Positions 8,827 through 17,190 of a DNA stretch of 64,000 nt are shown piece by piece (position 1 is the first letter of the stretch; the number at the start of each line of letters is the position of its first letter). Both the position numbers and the translations under genes were made by a program. Under the pieces are notes generated by a model, which was not told where the DNA came from, searched no databases, and worked only from the letters and a program-made list of their open reading frames with translations. Source of the stretch: an uncultured Ectothiorhodospiraceae bacterium (GTDB lineage: Bacteria; Pseudomonadota; Gammaproteobacteria; UBA6429; Thiohalophilaceae); the NCBI GenBank assembly GCA_947260005.1, contig CAMYOL010000077.1, positions 42,754-106,753 of the forward strand, written 5' to 3'.

Positions 8827-9306
8827 TCAGCCTTGACGCTTTTTGATGTCCGCAATCAAGCCCAGTGAAGCGGCCTCGACCATATCAAACACATTTTCAA
8901 AACCTTTAGCCCCACCATAATAGGGATCGGGTACTTCCGTTATCGGTAGCTCAGGCGCATAGCTCAAAAATAAATCGACTTTATCCTGGTGTTCAGCCGG
9001 ACAACGCTGCAACAGATTGGCATGATTATCCGCATCCATGGCAATAATATAGTCATAGTGATCAAAATCATCGTCCGCAACACTTCGTGCGCGTATATCA
9101 CTAAGATCAAATCCACGATTTTGTGCGGTAGCTTGAGCACGCCGATCGGGTGGCTCGCCAACGTGGTAGGCATGTGTTCCGGCAGAATCGGTGATAACCG
9201 AATCGGCTAACCCATGCTGTTCGAGTAATTGCCGAAACACGCCTTCCGCGGTCGGAGAACGACAAATATTGCCCATACAAACAAAAAGGACTTTAATTAT
9301 TTTCAT
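8827..9306 (-). CDS. Low-molecular-weight protein-tyrosine phosphatase
   Basis: A 159-residue cytosolic enzyme with the signature CX5R loop CMGNICRS (Cys10 nucleophile, Arg16) and the general acid Asp127 in VPDPYY. Members remove phosphate from tyrosine in exopolysaccharide-type kinases or from other small targets; no kinase lies nearby. In Pseudomonas the gene is directly upstream of kdsB; here about 3 kb of accessory genes separate them. Confidence 0.92.
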   Translation of the reverse strand: MKIIKVLFVCMGNICRSPTAEGVFRQLLEQHGLADSVITDSAGTHAYHVGEPPDRRAQATAQNRGFDLSDIRARSVADDDFDHYDYIIAMDADNHANLLQRCPAEHQDKVDLFLSYAPELPITEVPDPYYGGAKGFENVFDMVEAASLGLIADIKKRQG

Positions 9307-9459
9307 AATTTACAACAAGTTACAGTCTATATTCAGTTTCCCAATAGGGGTATATACAGCACTTTAGAGCCTAATAGAATCATATAGTTGCATAGCTATT
9401 TTGGGAATTTAATTCGGAGCGAATAGTACCTATTTTATACTCAGTCGTCGATGATGAAC

Positions 9460-9894
9460 CTACGATTGCGCCACAACGTTCTGGACCATGATATCATTCA
9501 TCTGGCACCATTTCCTCAACGCAATTTCCTGCGCCTGGTTTTCATAAGCATGCCACTTATCAATCAAGCCTTTTCCAATTAGAAAATCTTTAAATCTTGA
9601 ATAAGCACCTTTTCTTTGAAACATCGACTCGATTGAGTGAATATCATCATCGGATAAATGCGCATACGCAAAATCTAAGACCATTCTTTTTCCCAAACCG
9701 AGTTCATTCTTATTAGGTATTTCGATGTATTTTGGATCATCGATGTCGGCTGGTAATTCATCAGGACTATCACCAAATTCAGAATACCAATAAATCCTGC
9801 CGGTCTCTTTGCAAAGAAAAGCCTGATGATCATAGTGCTGACCAAAGCAAACAAAGTTGAAGGCGTCCTCTATATCGGCATAGTTGATATGCAT
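9460..9894 (-). CDS. UPF0158-family protein
   Basis: A 144-residue acidic protein. The N-terminal INYADIEDAFNFV, central IPNKNELGLGKRMVLDFA and the C-terminal IALRKWCQMNDIMV fit my recollection of the UPF0158 family, whose function is unknown. No signal peptide or membrane segment. It lies alone between the phosphatase and the YecA-like gene. The 153 bases before it (9307-9459) hold nothing I can name. Confidence 0.7.
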   Translation of the reverse strand: MHINYADIEDAFNFVCFGQHYDHQAFLCKETGRIYWYSEFGDSPDELPADIDDPKYIEIPNKNELGLGKRMVLDFAYAHLSDDDIHSIESMFQRKGAYSRFKDFLIGKGLIDKWHAYENQAQEIALRKWCQMNDIMVQNVVAQS

Positions 9895-9972
9895 AATATT
9901 ACTAGAAATATCTCTCGCTATATTAATCTGGCAACAGAAAGAATCAATATGGCTATTTTAGCCCGAATGAGT

Positions 9973-10671
9973 TTAGTGCAAGCAACATTTTTTGTATTTC
10001 TTACCACTACCACAGGGACAGGGATCATTTCGACCCACACACTGTTCTCGACTTCGTACCGGTTCAGGTGACAGTGAAACATCTTCCCGTCGTGCAAGCC
10101 AATAGTTATGTATTGTACGAACATTCTGGATAATGGCAGCATGGGCAGATTTAAATTCATCTTCACTCAAATCATGTGCTGGCCATTGCATGGTGCTGGT
10201 GAACGCGAACACGGGTGCCAGCAACTCATCCATCTCCTGACCACCTTCTTTCCACTGATCAGCTGTAAGTGCCACGCCGCGTGAGTATCCTTCACACCAT
10301 TCATCAACAATCGTATAGGTCTTACCTTCAATTTCTCGTTCCAAAAAGATGGGGATGAAATTGTCAGACTGTTCCATCAAGGTGGACGCAATACCGTTCA
10401 TGTGCCGTATCAATAAAGAAAAAATCGTTTCAATCTCTTTTTCATTATTCCATGCGGGTTCAAAATTCCCCCAGAGTTCAGGCAGCCATTGCGAAGGGGA
10501 CATCATTACCGGTCCACTCACCAGTGCAGTGAAAAAGCCATCCAGTTCGGAAATATCCAACACACCTTCGTCCAGAAGTTCGGTATCGGCGTCTTCAGAA
10601 ATTCGATAGAGCATAAATTGATCAAGCTGTTCAATTTCGTGTTCACTCAAAGGGATAAACAGGTCGTTCAT
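9973..10671 (-). CDS. YecA/UPF0149-family protein with C-terminal SEC-C zinc motif
   Basis: A 232-residue protein. The first about 190 residues have the UPF0149 (YgfB/YecA) fold pattern: [38 protein letters not shown]. The end carries the SEC-C motif [19 protein letters not shown], a zinc-binding tail also found at the end of SecA. In E. coli YecA binds ribosomes; the function here is inferred at best. Confidence 0.87.
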   Translation of the reverse strand: MNDLFIPLSEHEIEQLDQFMLYRISEDADTELLDEGVLDISELDGFFTALVSGPVMMSPSQWLPELWGNFEPAWNNEKEIETIFSLLIRHMNGIASTLMEQSDNFIPIFLEREIEGKTYTIVDEWCEGYSRGVALTADQWKEGGQEMDELLAPVFAFTSTMQWPAHDLSEDEFKSAHAAIIQNVRTIHNYWLARREDVSLSPEPVRSREQCVGRNDPCPCGSGKKYKKCCLH

Positions 10672-10767
10672 ATGTAGTGTTTGCTTGTTATCAAAATTAA
10701 ATTTAACTGAAATATATTATCAGTTCGTTATCTGATCAAGCTTCATGAATTTTATATGACCGTTATT

Positions 10768-11064
10768 TTAAAGTCGTTTTTTCCAGTTGGCAGGATCACG
10801 TCTTGCATGCAGGACCGCAAGGATGACCACCGTCTCATTCACAACAATATAGAATATTCCGAAAGGAAAACGTTTAATAAATGCTCTTCTGACGTGTTTA
10901 TGGACTGAAGGAAATAGGTTTGGATGCTTACTTAACATAGACATCACTTCATCAACACAGAGCTTAAAATCATGACCGAGACCGGTTCTTTGCTCCTCAT
11001 ACCAATGAAAGGCATCCAATAAATCCGCCCTTGCTTCAGGACGAATTATAAGTTTATAAACCAT
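10768..11064 (-). CDS. parE: ParE/RelE-family toxin
   Basis: A 98-residue basic protein with the plasmid-stabilisation fold: VYKLIIRPEARADLLDAFHWYEEQ at the N-terminus, then FPFGIFYIV and AVLHARRDPANW. Members poison gyrase (ParE) or cut mRNA on the ribosome (RelE); the sequence alone does not decide which. The stop of the upstream antitoxin gene and this start are about 2 bases apart, the normal antitoxin-first order. It belongs to the accessory block between the phosphatase and kdsB. Confidence 0.88.
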   Translation of the reverse strand: MVYKLIIRPEARADLLDAFHWYEEQRTGLGHDFKLCVDEVMSMLSKHPNLFPSVHKHVRRAFIKRFPFGIFYIVVNETVVILAVLHARRDPANWKKRL

Positions 11065-11066
11065 CC

Positions 11067-11279
11067 CTATTTCATTTCGTCCTTAATGGAATCCCAGTTC
11101 GTGCCCGCTTCCGGGTCAGCCTGATAGTTGGCAAGACGTGCATCGAGAATTTGTTTTTGCTCTGCCGTTACTTTTAGCGTATCGCTCTGTGTCACAATAC
11201 TATCCCATAGTTCTTCAGCTAAGAGGATACGCTCAGCCTGGCTAAGTTCTTGTATATCAATATTTTTCTCTGTACTCAT
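11067..11279 (-). CDS. Addiction-module antitoxin (Unstab_antitox type)
   Basis: A 70-residue acidic protein. The N-terminal half (LSQAERILLAEELWDSI) and the ending (ILDARLANYQADPEAGTNWD) match the short putative addiction-module antitoxins that pair with ParE/RelE toxins. It has no obvious separate DNA-binding domain. Located just upstream of the toxin, it would neutralise it by direct binding. Confidence 0.85.
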   Translation of the reverse strand: MSTEKNIDIQELSQAERILLAEELWDSIVTQSDTLKVTAEQKQILDARLANYQADPEAGTNWDSIKDEMK

Positions 11280-11727
11280 TGGAATATTCTAGCTGAAGGG
11301 TCACTCTGCGTCGACAGTGATATGTGAAGTCGATTAAAGAAAATTTTAATCTCTCGTTTTGTTAACTTTTTTGGCTGATACCCAGATGTGATATACGAAT
11401 ATTGGAAACATTTTGGGAATAAATGTTTTTCACTAATAATACAAAGGGTTGTCTTATATCTGTTTAATGCCCATACAGAAAAATAAGACTTTGATTTTTT
11501 TCATCTTAACTAGCGACTACGTATAAATGATTTAAATATAATGGAATGCTAATTTTACGGCCTGTGGTGAGCGAATACCACTTAATAATAAATGTAATTT
11601 TCCCTGTATAATCAACATCCTGGCGTTAATCAGAATTAGTTTAAACGGCTTATCTTGAAAGTTTGTTCATTTCAATCTAATTTCTATGGAAGTACAGCAT
11701 TTTCCTATTTCGATGGGGCTTATCTAT
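11280..11727. other. Gene-free stretch upstream of the small hypothetical gene
   Basis: No convincing gene. A TATAAT at 11607-11612 on the plus strand could be the -10 box for the gene starting at 11728, but no good -35 is seen at 17-base spacing. The toxin-antitoxin promoter on the other strand presumably lies just left, at about 11290-11400. The base composition is distinctly AT-rich. Confidence 0.35.
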
Positions 11728-11994
11728 ATGGGTGAACTGGACATAACCCTCGTACAACTTCGCGGCATGATTGGCAAGCAGGTGTTACACAATACCCGTG
11801 CTTATCTAATCATTGAGGTTTTAGAATATAGCCAGGAACTAGTATTGCAGCAACCGTTGGATGAAACCGACATTCAACCGAATCAACATGGCGATGCACA
11901 TCGTCGTGTCCCCGCCACAACGACGGTTCCGGTATTAACCGCTGACCGGAATGAGTTGCACCCTACTTTTCTGGCGCTTGATTTAACAAACTGA
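11728..11994 (+). CDS. Small conserved-looking hypothetical protein
   Basis: 88 residues if started at the ATG of MGELDITLVQLRGMIG, preceded by GGGG at 11715-11718; an upstream in-frame ATG at 11686 would add 14 residues without a visible ribosome-binding site. The N-terminal half (LRGMIGKQVLHN and YLIIEVLE) looks like a compact beta-rich fold. It resembles short uncharacterised gammaproteobacterial proteins, but I cannot name the family. It converges on kdsB across a repeat region. Confidence 0.55.
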   Translation: MGELDITLVQLRGMIGKQVLHNTRAYLIIEVLEYSQELVLQQPLDETDIQPNQHGDAHRRVPATTTVPVLTADRNELHPTFLALDLTN

Positions 11995-12019
11995 GAAAGT
12001 AGAAATTATTTAATTTTTT

Positions 12020-12281
12020 GAATATTGTCATCCTGAACAAAGCGATTGTTATCTTGTACGCAGCTATTGTCATCCTGAGCGAAGCGAAGGATCTTGGTTT
12101 TTTCCAGGTAGGTTCCTTTACGCGTAAGATCCTTCGTCGTTGCACTCATCAGGATGACAAGGGAAAGACGTATGTTGAAGATATTGGTTCCTAATTTTAT
12201 GGATTCCCATCTCCAAGGGAATGACGGATCATGGATTCCCTTCTCCAAGGGAAAAGTGCCCTGCGGGTATGATGTCCCTTA
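12020..12281. repeat. Cluster of palindromic intergenic repeats (families A and B)
   Basis: Family A copies: GTCATCCTGAACAAAGCG at about 12028, GTCATCCTGAGCGAAGCGAAG at about 12070 and the inverted mate AAGATCCTTCG ... CAGGATGACA at about 12126-12160. Family B pieces follow: GGATTCCC near 12201 and 12234, and GCCCTGCGGGTAT near 12261. These match the intergenic repeats at 4160-4310 and 2305-2457. They fill the convergent gap between the small hypothetical gene and kdsB. Confidence 0.75.
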
Positions 12282-13043
12282 CTACTGACGGGCGACGAAT
12301 TCTCTTGCCGCCGTTAGATCCGCTTCACTATCAATCCCAGGTCCCGGGACTTCAACGGCTTGTGCGGTTTGGATGACGTGTCCATTCCATAGCGCTCTGA
12401 GTTGTTCGAGTTTTTCGATTTGTTCTAATCGGCATGCGGGGTATTCAATCAGGTTTTGGACAAAACCGGCGCGATAGGCGTAGATGCCAATGTGTCTGAA
12501 GGTGTTTTGTAAATGCGTTGCTGCATAGATTTCTTTTTCATATTCGTCACGAAACCAGGGGATCGGTGCGCGGCTGAAATACATGGCCTCATGGTTGTTG
12601 TTGACCACGACTTTAACCACGTTGCTGTCGGTGATCTCAGTTGTTTCTAACAGGTGGGTATATAAGGTAGCCATCTCGGCGTGTGGGTTTTGCATTAATA
12701 AGTTGGCAACTTGTTCGATGCAGGCGGCTGGCATAAACGGTTCGTCGCCCTGCACGTTTACGATAATAGTATCCGTGGGTATTTTTCGTTTTGTCACGAC
12801 TTCGGCAATTCGTTCGGTACCGGACTGGTGGGCTTCATCGGTTAAACACACCTCGACGCCTATATTATTTGCCTCGACAACTATTCGCGGGTCATCCGTT
12901 GCGACGATGATCGAGTCGGCTTTAGAGGCTTGTACACATTCCACAACACGGTGTAATAAGCTTTTACCGCCGATGTCTTTTAATATTTTACCGGGCAGTC
13001 GGGTCGAGGCGTATCGCGCGGGAATGACGACCGTGAACGGCAC
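12282..13043 (-). CDS. kdsB: 3-deoxy-manno-octulosonate cytidylyltransferase (CMP-Kdo synthetase)
   Basis: A 253-residue enzyme that activates Kdo with CTP for lipopolysaccharide inner-core synthesis. The nucleotide-binding start VVIPARYASTRLPGK, the VATDD and VNVQGDEPFMP motifs and the C-terminal LEQLEKLEQLRALWNG region (with I replacing L) are the family hallmarks. Its start overlaps the Trm112-like stop by one base. It is the first visible part of the kdsB-trm112-lpxK-msbA envelope block. Confidence 0.95.
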   Translation of the reverse strand: MPFTVVIPARYASTRLPGKILKDIGGKSLLHRVVECVQASKADSIIVATDDPRIVVEANNIGVEVCLTDEAHQSGTERIAEVVTKRKIPTDTIIVNVQGDEPFMPAACIEQVANLLMQNPHAEMATLYTHLLETTEITDSNVVKVVVNNNHEAMYFSRAPIPWFRDEYEKEIYAATHLQNTFRHIGIYAYRAGFVQNLIEYPACRLEQIEKLEQLRALWNGHVIQTAQAVEVPGPGIDSEADLTAAREFVARQ

Positions 13044-13225
13044 TAGCTAATTTCCTCATCCGCTTCTAATTCTCTAGCCTCATCTTCAAACAAGACGTGG
13101 ATTCCGTCTCGTATCGGATAGGCCAGGCGATCCGCCGGACAAATTAATTCATTGCTATCGGATTTAAATTTTAACGGGCCCTTGCAGATTGGGCAGGCAA
13201 ATATATCTAATAATTTTTTATCCAT
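13043..13225 (-). CDS. ycaR: Trm112-family protein (YcaR)
   Basis: A 60-residue protein with one CPIC pair ([15 protein letters not shown]) followed by [15 protein letters not shown]. This is the Trm112/YcaR family; eukaryotic Trm112 activates methyltransferases, while the bacterial role is not settled. Eukaryotic members use four zinc cysteines; here the second pair is reduced to one Cys. It lies between lpxK and kdsB, as in many gammaproteobacteria. Confidence 0.9.
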   Translation of the reverse strand: MDKKLLDIFACPICKGPLKFKSDSNELICPADRLAYPIRDGIHVLFEDEARELEADEEIS

Positions 13226-13234
13226 GACTATTCT

Positions 13235-14236
13235 CTAGTGACTTTTCTCTAGTAAGCTAATTATTTGCAGACCAAACTCTTTTGGCAACTCGACGTTTAC
13301 CGGCACATACCACCAGTTTGGTTTTGCGAATCGCTGACACTTCACCGCATCTTTTTCGGTCATTAATACCACCATGTCTTCATCCGCTTCGATTGAATCA
13401 TCCTGATATAAATAGTGATCCGGAAATGATTGGGTCTCCAACCGCAAACCCTGGGCACGTAAAAAATTAAAAAAGCGATCCGGGTTGCCAATACCGGCAA
13501 CGGCCTTAATGGGATGTTCACCGACATCAGCCAGTGGTTTCGTTTCGCCGCTTACTAAATTAACAATGTCTTTTCCAGAATAAGACATCGCATATTCACC
13601 CTGCGCCGCCACACCATTGGTGACCTTACAATCCACTTCATCTTTACGTGAGATACATTCTCTCAATGGCCCTGCAGGTAAACAAAAGCCATTCCCAAAA
13701 CGCCGAATCCCATCGATCACGAGGACTTCGATATTTCTTTTTAAACGATAATGCTGCAAGCCGTCATCGCTAATCACGATATCACAATCCGAATATTTCA
13801 GCAGGGCCTGGCCGGCGGCAATTCGATCTGGCCCAACCGCCATCGGACATCCGGTGCGACGCGAGATCACAACCGCCTCATCGCCCACGATATAAGGATC
13901 GGCATCGGGCCGAACTTGTTGTGGCCAACTATGTGCCATGCCACCGTAACCGCGGCTTAATATACCGGGTTTATATCCCAGCTCTTTTAGATATTTCGCC
14001 AGCCATATTACCAGTGGCGTTTTACCGGTTCCGCCCACGGTTAGATTACCAATAATTATAGTTGGCACGCTTAAGCTGGTGGATTTTAGAATGCCGACAC
14101 GATAAAAATAACGGCGAATAAGGTAGATTAAGACAAACAACCAGGACAGCGGCCGCAACACTAAGGTTAATCCGGATTTGTCGTACCAGGATTGCTGTAA
14201 CGCATGACTGATTATTTGTTTGATCCCGAATCTCAT
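13235..14236 (-). CDS. lpxK: Tetraacyldisaccharide 4'-kinase
   Basis: A 333-residue membrane-associated kinase that phosphorylates the lipid A precursor at the 4' position. A hydrophobic N-terminal segment at about 28-42 anchors it, then comes the P-loop in GNLTVGGTGKTP (about residues 63-74), followed by ILSRGYGG and VISDDGLQHYRLKRN. Located between msbA and trm112/kdsB, it groups the late steps of lipid A synthesis and export. Confidence 0.95.
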   Translation of the reverse strand: MRFGIKQIISHALQQSWYDKSGLTLVLRPLSWLFVLIYLIRRYFYRVGILKSTSLSVPTIIIGNLTVGGTGKTPLVIWLAKYLKELGYKPGILSRGYGGMAHSWPQQVRPDADPYIVGDEAVVISRRTGCPMAVGPDRIAAGQALLKYSDCDIVISDDGLQHYRLKRNIEVLVIDGIRRFGNGFCLPAGPLRECISRKDEVDCKVTNGVAAQGEYAMSYSGKDIVNLVSGETKPLADVGEHPIKAVAGIGNPDRFFNFLRAQGLRLETQSFPDHYLYQDDSIEADEDMVVLMTEKDAVKCQRFAKPNWWYVPVNVELPKEFGLQIISLLEKSH

Positions 14237-14261
14237 TTAAATACTACTCACCTGGACTCAG

Positions 14262-16025
14262 TTATTTTGATTCGGATGTTTCAGAAAACTGGAGTTTATA
14301 AAGTTTTTCATAAGTCCCGCTTTTTGCTAACAACTCGTTGTGTTTGCCCGTCTCAATTATTCGTCCATTGTCTAACACCACTATTTTATCCACTCGCTCA
14401 ATAGTAGACAGACGGTGTGCTATCACCAGGGTCGTTCTGTCTTTCATCACTTCATTGAGTGCGGACTGGATGTGGCGCTCCGATTCGGTATCCAGGGCCG
14501 AGGTCGCTTCGTCTAAAATCAATATCGGCGCATCTTTTAGTATGGCACGTGCGATGGCGATGCGTTGGCGCTGACCACCGGAAAAACGAACGCCATTTTC
14601 ACCCACCAGGGTGTCAAACCCATTGGGCAGTTGTTCGATAAACTCTAATGCATGCGCGGCTTTTGCGGCGGCTCTTATATCCTCTGTGGTCGCTGAATCC
14701 AAATCACCATAGGCAATATTGTGGGCCACCGTGTCATTAAACAAGGTGACATTCTGGCTGACTAAAGCGATGTGTGAACGTAAGCTATCTAATCGAACAT
14801 CCGCAATATTATGTCCATCAATCTCGATTGACCCTTGTTGAATATCATAAAATCTTGGTAATAGATTAACTAGCGTGGTTTTTCCAGATCCGGAATGCCC
14901 GACAAACGCCACACTCTCGCCGGCATTTATTTCAAGGTTTAAATCATGAATCACCGGCCGGTCTTTTTCATAACTAAAGGTCAGGTTTTTGAATTCGATA
15001 CGACCTTTGACACGTTCAAGATTGTGACTGCCCACGTTTATTTCTTCATTCTCATCGAGTAAAGAAAAAACACTTTGCGCCGCCGCAATACCCCGCTGCA
15101 ATTGCGCATTAATCCCGGCCAGTGGCCGCGCGGATTGCATCAACAACAACATCGCCGTTAGAAAAGACGCGAACTTACCCGGTGTAATATTTTCGATCAT
15201 GCCCGGTTGGGTCACGTAATACAGCACACCCGCGAATCCAGTGGCCACCACAAATTCAATCACCGGCGAGCTCAATGCATTGGTAGCATGATATTTTAAA
15301 AACTGACGCCAGTTATTTTTATTGATGACCTCAAAACGTTTATTCTCATATGACTGACCACCGAAGATCTTGACTTCACGGTTGGCTTCAATGATCTCTT
15401 CGGTAATGGTCGACACATCGCCCATTGAGCTTTGAATGCGCTGACTGACGCGTCGAAAACGTTTACTGATATACAAAACAAAAACCAACAGGATGGGAAT
15501 GCTCACCAATAACACCATGGTGAGCCTTGCGTTTTCAAGAAACATAAATATTAGCAGCGCGATGATCGTTAAAGAATCTTTGAACAACACGGTAATACAC
15601 CTGGCAGCGGCATCCGCAAGTTGCTCAACGTCATAGACCATTTTCGAGACCAGCGCCCCGGAAGACTGAGAATCAAAAAAAGATATGGGTAGGGTTAGAT
15701 AATGAGCAAACACTTTGGTGCGCATCTTTCTAACCACACCACGAGCAATGTAGGCCATAAAATAGCTCGACAAAAATGCACCTAACATCCGAATGGCATA
15801 AATCGCCATTAAGGCAAAGGGCACCCATTTGATGGTTTCCAGATCGCGTTCAATAAAGGTCTTATCCAGCATTGGCTCGACGAACTTGGCAAATAACAAA
15901 GCAGATAGCGCAACGATTAACATTCCAGTAATCGCAACAAGAAAAGTTTTCCAATATTGAACGGAGTACCGTAACAATCGTTTGTAAACAGCCCAGCCAC
16001 TAACCGGTGTTTGTTTTTCGATCAT
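14262..16025 (-). CDS. msbA: Lipid A export ATP-binding/permease protein MsbA
   Basis: A 587-residue half-transporter that flips lipid A-core across the inner membrane. Six transmembrane helices occupy the first about 320 residues. The nucleotide-binding domain has Walker A GHSGSGKTT at about 376, the signature FSGGQRQR at about 485 and Walker B ILILDEATSALD at about 503. It sits 25 bases upstream of lpxK on the same strand and 1 base after exbD, suggesting one transcript. Confidence 0.95.
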   Translation of the reverse strand: MIEKQTPVSGWAVYKRLLRYSVQYWKTFLVAITGMLIVALSALLFAKFVEPMLDKTFIERDLETIKWVPFALMAIYAIRMLGAFLSSYFMAYIARGVVRKMRTKVFAHYLTLPISFFDSQSSGALVSKMVYDVEQLADAAARCITVLFKDSLTIIALLIFMFLENARLTMVLLVSIPILLVFVLYISKRFRRVSQRIQSSMGDVSTITEEIIEANREVKIFGGQSYENKRFEVINKNNWRQFLKYHATNALSSPVIEFVVATGFAGVLYYVTQPGMIENITPGKFASFLTAMLLLMQSARPLAGINAQLQRGIAAAQSVFSLLDENEEINVGSHNLERVKGRIEFKNLTFSYEKDRPVIHDLNLEINAGESVAFVGHSGSGKTTLVNLLPRFYDIQQGSIEIDGHNIADVRLDSLRSHIALVSQNVTLFNDTVAHNIAYGDLDSATTEDIRAAAKAAHALEFIEQLPNGFDTLVGENGVRFSGGQRQRIAIARAILKDAPILILDEATSALDTESERHIQSALNEVMKDRTTLVIAHRLSTIERVDKIVVLDNGRIIETGKHNELLAKSGTYEKLYKLQFSETSESK

Positions 16026-16026
16026 G

Positions 16027-16455
16027 TTAGTTGTCTTGGCTACTCTGTTTTGTGGTTAGACTGAATTTATTGAGTCCCAACTGGTTGACCGCATCCATTG
16101 CAGTGACAACGGATTGATAAGAAGCATCTTTATCGGAGCTAATGATGATGTGTGGTTGCTTTTTATTAGCGTCACTCAGGGTTTGTGAGATCGCCAATTT
16201 AAGTGTCGTTAATTTTTTATCGACTAACACGCGGTTGTTCACAAAGTATCGACCTAAACTATCAATGCCGATTTCCAGTACAAACTCTTTTGTTTCAGGT
16301 GGCATGCCACTGGCTTCGGGTAAATCGATTTGAATTTCCGCGCTTTTTTGAAACGTCGTGGAGACCATAAAAAAGATTAGCAATAAAAATACCACATCGA
16401 TCAATGGCGTCAGGTTGATATCAACCTCTTCTTTTCGTTCTGTGCGAAAGTTCAT
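16027..16455 (-). CDS. exbD: ExbD/TolR-family biopolymer transport protein
   Basis: A 142-residue protein with a single N-terminal membrane helix carrying the essential proton-path Asp in LTPLIDVVFLLLIFFMVSTT, then a periplasmic domain. With ExbB it forms a proton-driven motor that energises outer-membrane processes. No tonB is adjacent. The position next to msbA, lpxK and comEC is a known gammaproteobacterial arrangement. Confidence 0.93.
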   Translation of the reverse strand: MNFRTERKEEVDINLTPLIDVVFLLLIFFMVSTTFQKSAEIQIDLPEASGMPPETKEFVLEIGIDSLGRYFVNNRVLVDKKLTTLKLAISQTLSDANKKQPHIIISSDKDASYQSVVTAMDAVNQLGLNKFSLTTKQSSQDN

Positions 16456-16457
16456 GC

Positions 16458-17081
16458 TTAGCCTTTTGCGACCACTTCACGATCACCGTGCATGACATCC
16501 ACCATTTTCAGGGCCTCTTCTTCCATCTTGAGTACCAGTGCATCGACCTTACCACGTAAATAGCGATACAGAATCAGCGATGGAATGGCCACGATCAGTC
16601 CGGCGGCCGTGGTAATCAAGGCCTCGGATATGCCCCCGGCCAACACACTCGGGTTACCAACACCGTGCTTCATGATTTCACTGAAGACTTTAATCATGCC
16701 GACCACCGTACCTAATAACCCTAATAAGGGGGTCACCGCAGCGATGGTGCCCAACGAATTAAGGAAGCGCTCAAGCTCATGCACAACCTGGCGTCCCGTA
16801 TCTTCAATGGTTTCTTTCATGATTTCACGCGGATGATTCAAATTGGCCAGTCCAGCCGCCAACACCCTACCAAGCGGTGAATTTTTAGCCAATGCATCGA
16901 TATGCTCATCATCCAGGGTGCCGGCTTTATGCCATTGCCAAACCTGGGCCACCAGCGTCGGCGGGACGATTTTTTTACTCTGCAGCGACCAAATGCGTTC
17001 AGCGACAATCGCTGCCGCCGCCACGGAGAATAGAAGAATGGGGAACATTAAATATCCGCCAGCTTGAACATATACATCCAC
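16458..17081 (-). CDS. exbB: ExbB/TolQ-family proton channel protein
   Basis: A 207-residue protein with three membrane helices: about 12-30, then two in the conserved C-terminal MotA/TolQ/ExbB block (AAVTPLLGLLGTVVGMIKVF and ALITTAAGLIVAIPSLILY). It is the stator-like partner of ExbD, with 2 bases between the two genes. The role is inferred from family and pairing. Confidence 0.93.
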   Translation of the reverse strand: MDVYVQAGGYLMFPILLFSVAAAAIVAERIWSLQSKKIVPPTLVAQVWQWHKAGTLDDEHIDALAKNSPLGRVLAAGLANLNHPREIMKETIEDTGRQVVHELERFLNSLGTIAAVTPLLGLLGTVVGMIKVFSEIMKHGVGNPSVLAGGISEALITTAAGLIVAIPSLILYRYLRGKVDALVLKMEEEALKMVDVMHGDREVVAKG

Positions 17082-17190
17082 TCGTAGGTACTCCCTTAAA
17101 AATTAAGCAAATTAACAACTTAGTATCGGATTGGCAGGCACACTTTAACAAAGACACAGCATAGCGGAAAGGGGCTTTTTTAACTCGACT

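Noticed and set aside
10768..11279. Part of a defence island
   Set aside because: Only a toxin-antitoxin pair is present; no restriction, CBASS, retron or other defence genes are near.
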